From Segetibacter sp. (GTDB lineage Bacteria; Bacteroidota; Bacteroidia; Chitinophagales; Chitinophagaceae): DNA of 55,881 nt. The position numbers and the translations under genes are program-made. This document shows positions 53,815-55,881 of the stretch, piece by piece. How positions within the stretch are numbered: position 1 is the stretch's first letter; the number at the start of each line of letters is the position of its first letter. Where the stretch lies: contig NZ_JAOQAH010000060.1 in assembly GCF_025963695.1 (NCBI RefSeq), positions 1 through 55,881 of the forward strand, given 5' to 3'. The notes under the pieces are model-generated. The model made no database searches. It was not told where the DNA came from and saw nothing but the letters and a program-made list of their open reading frames with translations.

Positions 53815-53957
53815 TTTTTGTAATAAGCATCTCAGGAAAAATTAACACACTGGTGTGAATTACCTGGAGGCTCCTTCTGTAAATCCCGATTTCGTCCATC
53901 CCATTTGAGCCGCCTCCTATTGTTACGTCCATTGAGAAGACAAGCTTTTGCAAAAAA

Positions 53958-53978
53958 AGTCTATTAGATCAATAGACT
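53958..53978. promoter_or_regulatory. Operator-like palindrome at the DUF2490-TauE promoter
   Basis: AGTCTATT (53958-53965) and AATAGACT (53971-53978), a perfect 8-bp inverted repeat with a 5-nt spacer. It covers the position where the -33 element would lie relative to the -7 box TACTTTCG at 53992-53999, a plausible repressor or activator site. Confidence 0.4.
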
Positions 53979-53991
53979 GATAAAAAACCTT

Positions 53992-53999
53992 TACTTTCG
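53992..53999 (+). promoter_or_regulatory. Candidate -7 box TACTTTCG
   Basis: 7 of 8 matches to TAnnTTTG, 20 nt before the GTG start of the DUF2490 gene. Confidence 0.4.
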
Positions 54000-54019
54000 C
54001 CTCTCGAAAAAAAGTAAAT

Positions 54020-54757
54020 GTGCAAGAGAAGATAATTATTTTATTTTTTTTAGGCTTTGTGGCTGTTACTTTAAAAGCGCAAACGAAGCAAATAACACAC
54101 GAAAGTTTCTATTGGACAAGATACTATAATCAAATAGCTTTCGGTGATAGATGGACGTGGCACAACGAAATTGATGAGCGAAGGTTTTTTAAAAATAACG
54201 AGCATCTACATATAATCGCCCATTCACGCGTGCATTATAAAATTCTTCCAAAGGTTGAATTAGGTGCAGGCTTTACGTACTCGCTACAGAAGAATAAGGA
54301 TCCCAATTTAATGTCAACGCTCGACATTCCCGAACTAAGGCCTAACCAGGAGATTAGTTATAGTAATTCAATTTCAAAAAGATGGAAACTTCAACAAAGA
54401 TTTAGAATTGATGAACGTTTTTTTCGCAAGAACGACGGCCACAATCTAACGGACGGGTATGATTTCAATTTTAGGTTCAGATACAGGATGCAAGCTGCAT
54501 TTAGAATAAATAAAGAGGAAATTGAAAAATCAACAACGCTAAAAGTTGCTGATGAGATAATGCTAAACACAGGAAAAAAAATCATCTACAACACCTTTGA
54601 TCAAAACAGAATATATGCTGCATTGGAACAAGGTTTAAGCCAAAGCTTTTCGGTAGAGTTGGGATATATGTACTTGTATCAACAGCGGCCGGCCGCTTAC
54701 CATTTCTTTGAAAGAGATATAATTCGCTTAACTATTTTTCAAAAAATTAAATTATAG
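54020..54757 (+). CDS. DUF2490 outer-membrane protein
   Basis: 245 residues from GTG (54020); the ATG overlapping it is out of frame. A signal peptide ends near residue 20 (LKAQ). A DUF2490 barrel-like pattern with repeated aromatic strands (FYWTRYYNQIAFGDRWTWHNEIDERRFF; KRWKLQQRFRIDERFFRKN) is partly shared between two internal segments around IDERRFF and IDERFFR. It ends in a strand with a hydrophobic residue. It lies 7 nt before a TauE/SafE exporter, so the two are one operon and may move the same anion or sulfonate across outer and inner membranes. Confidence 0.8.
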   Translation: MQEKIIILFFLGFVAVTLKAQTKQITHESFYWTRYYNQIAFGDRWTWHNEIDERRFFKNNEHLHIIAHSRVHYKILPKVELGAGFTYSLQKNKDPNLMSTLDIPELRPNQEISYSNSISKRWKLQQRFRIDERFFRKNDGHNLTDGYDFNFRFRYRMQAAFRINKEEIEKSTTLKVADEIMLNTGKKIIYNTFDQNRIYAALEQGLSQSFSVELGYMYLYQQRPAAYHFFERDIIRLTIFQKIKL

Positions 54758-54764
54758 AGTTTAT

Positions 54765-55661
54765 ATGAGTACGGAGCATTTAGAACGAATACAAGTTTCG
54801 CCAGCACAACCAAAACCAAAAAAATATTTATGGTATCTAATTCCAATAGTATTGTTAACAGGACTATTGTTGGTTTTACTAATTAATTATCATGAACTTT
54901 TTACAATAGAAAAAGTGAAGACGGGCCTTAACTACGAGTTTATCGTTTTCCTGCTCATTGGGGTCTTTGCCCAGTTGGTAGATGGAACACTAGGAATGGG
55001 ATATGGGGCCACTTCTACTTCATTTCTTCTTTCATTTGGTGTAAATCCTGCTACCAGTAGTATGGGTGTACATGTTGCTGAAATGTTTACAACCGGCGCC
55101 TCTGCATTGTCTCACTACAAGTTTAAGAACATTAATAAAAAGCTGGTTCTTAACCTGGTTATTCCCGGTGTTATTGGCTCGGTAGTAGGAGCTTATCTTC
55201 TCGCTGATGTAATAGACGGAAAAGTCATAAAACCTTATATAGCTGTTTATATGATTGTTTTGGCTGTTATTATAATCATTAAAGGATTAAGAAAAAATTT
55301 GATTAAGAAAAAAACAAAACGGCTTGGACTTCTTGCTGTTTTTGGCGGCTTTATGGACTCTATTGGCGGAGGAGGTTGGGGACCGATTGTAACCTCCACT
55401 CTTTTAGGTCAGGGACGAAATGCGAGGTATACGATTGGTTCGGTAAATACTGCAGAGTTCGCCATTTCGTTTGCAAGTGGAATTACTTTTATACTCTTTG
55501 GCGGAATTAGCGGGTGGCGGGTAATTGCAGGTTTGGTTATAGGCGGCCTGATTGGCGCTCCCTTGAGCGCATATCTGGTGAATAAAATACCGAGAAAACC
55601 GATAACAATTTTAGTTGGCTTGTTACTTATATTTTTAAGCTTAAGAACTCTTTTAAAATAG
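54765..55661 (+). CDS. TauE/SafE-family membrane transporter
   Basis: 298 residues, about eight transmembrane helices with the two TauE repeats: FLLIGVFAQLVDGTLGMGYG with ATSTSFLLSFGVNPATSS, and LAVFGGFMDSIGGGGWGPIV with ITFILFGGISGW. The G-x-[GM]-G turns are typical of the family, which exports sulfite, sulfoacetate or related anions. An N-terminal cytoplasmic tail (about 25 residues) is rich in Pro/Lys. It is the second gene after DUF2490 with a 7-nt gap. The substrate is not indicated by neighbours. Confidence 0.9.
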   Translation: MSTEHLERIQVSPAQPKPKKYLWYLIPIVLLTGLLLVLLINYHELFTIEKVKTGLNYEFIVFLLIGVFAQLVDGTLGMGYGATSTSFLLSFGVNPATSSMGVHVAEMFTTGASALSHYKFKNINKKLVLNLVIPGVIGSVVGAYLLADVIDGKVIKPYIAVYMIVLAVIIIIKGLRKNLIKKKTKRLGLLAVFGGFMDSIGGGGWGPIVTSTLLGQGRNARYTIGSVNTAEFAISFASGITFILFGGISGWRVIAGLVIGGLIGAPLSAYLVNKIPRKPITILVGLLLIFLSLRTLLK

Positions 55662-55720
55662 CTTAGCGACACGGGTACTTATTCTTCTTAAGCATGATGC
55701 AAGCCAGCTGATATTTTTTT

Positions 55721-55748
55721 GAAAGTACAAGTGTGTGACACAACGATG
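55721..55748 (+). repeat. Dispersed intergenic element, copy 12
   Basis: GAAAGTACAAG, TGTGTGACACAAC, GATG. Two substitutions in the core (C to T and G to A) keep its palindromy: TGTGACACA replaces TGCGACGCA. Confidence 0.88.
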
Positions 55749-55785
55749 TTGACAAAAGTTATTATGCTTGCTACAAATAAAAATT

Positions 55786-55881
55786 CTAACTAAACAGGTA
55801 GGTTATATCTTCTTCGCTGAGCGTTTTAATAAATCCGTCATCTTCACCAACCAGTTCCTCTGCCAGTTTCTTTTTTCGCTG
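55786..55881 (-). CDS. C-terminal fragment, probable SNF2-family helicase
   Basis: The frame enters at the right edge and ends TAG (55786-55788) after 31 residues: QRKKKLAEELVGEDDGFIKT then LSEEDITYLFS. A basic stretch, KKLAEELVG, then LSEEDI-x-x-LF is how the C-terminus of SNF2/DEAD-type helicases in Bacteroidota typically looks, from memory. Only the tail is visible, so the assignment is tentative. Confidence 0.45.
   Translation of the reverse strand, partial: QRKKKLAEELVGEDDGFIKTLSEEDITYLFS

Noticed and set aside
53738..53953. 71-codon minus-strand frame downstream of recF
   Set aside because: It overlaps the recF 3' end by 77 nt, has no start signal and resembles no family.
1..55881. 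CRISPR array
   Set aside because: The dispersed elements are kilobases apart and in both orientations, with no regular spacers and no cas genes.
1..55881. tRNA, rRNA or insertion sequence
   Set aside because: No cloverleaf, rRNA signature or transposase was recognised on either strand by eye.

Overview
The window looks like chromosomal DNA of a free-living member of the Bacteroidota, most likely the Chitinophagaceae. The evidence is AT-rich intergenic DNA, -7 promoter boxes of the TAnnTTTG type, few Shine-Dalgarno sequences, and typical families: two DUF3857/transglutaminase proteins, HYC_CC_PP, DUF6702 next to HupE, a META lipoprotein, split transketolase and an SGLT-type sugar symporter. 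I see no rRNA, tRNA, CRISPR array, prophage or transposase. The left edge cuts the first codons of a secreted protein and the right edge cuts the C-terminus of a probable SNF2-family helicase; both are on the minus strand.

Layout. 0.6-4.5 kb (minus): tandem secreted DUF3857/transglutaminase proteins. 4.6-11 kb (plus): QueG, two small envelope proteins, a HAD phosphatase, a translationally coupled exonuclease plus cNMP/CBS/DUF294 nucleotidyltransferase pair, and pirin. 11-16 kb: a Tat-exported Gfo/Idh/MocA oxidoreductase, a DUF922-like metalloprotease, a META lipoprotein and an orphan PAS histidine kinase. 16.7-18.5 kb: a probable metal-handling set (HYC_CC_PP, HMA protein, outer-membrane barrel). 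18.6-22.2 kb: DUF6702, HupE/UreJ and an M1 peptidase. 22.4-23.3 kb: an SDR.

23.7-38.7 kb is the most coherent block, a pentose-utilisation locus. Ten minus-strand genes run xylB, xylA, GH43 arabinosidase, transaldolase, transketolase N and C subunits, araB, araD, araA and a sodium/sugar symporter. A divergent AraC-type regulator sits beside xylB. Together they would release arabinose from arabinan, import pentoses, convert arabinose and xylose to xylulose 5-phosphate, and pass it to the non-oxidative pentose phosphate pathway. A GH29 fucosidase follows. 42-54 kb is mixed housekeeping: an FAD/Fe-S dehydrogenase, NUDIX, DinB, FKBP, an ABC ATPase, a sirtuin, an EVE protein, a LutA-like protein, RibH, a TPR protein, PdhA and RecF. 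54-55.7 kb holds a DUF2490 plus TauE/SafE pair.

The most unusual signal is not a gene. A dispersed element with left part AAAGTACAAG and core TGTGCGACGCAAC, usually followed by GATG, occurs 12 times. Every copy is intergenic, in both orientations, about one per 4.7 kb. A second class is degenerate arrays of short words (AAGGCATAAGG, GAATAATGAAT, TTAGGAATTAGG, GAGTTTGAAGTTTCGAG, AATCCTTCCAATCC, TAGCTATTAGC). These fill several of the same gaps and also supply coding sequence: the C-terminal tails of AraB and XylB and an internal linker of the 995-residue dehydrogenase.
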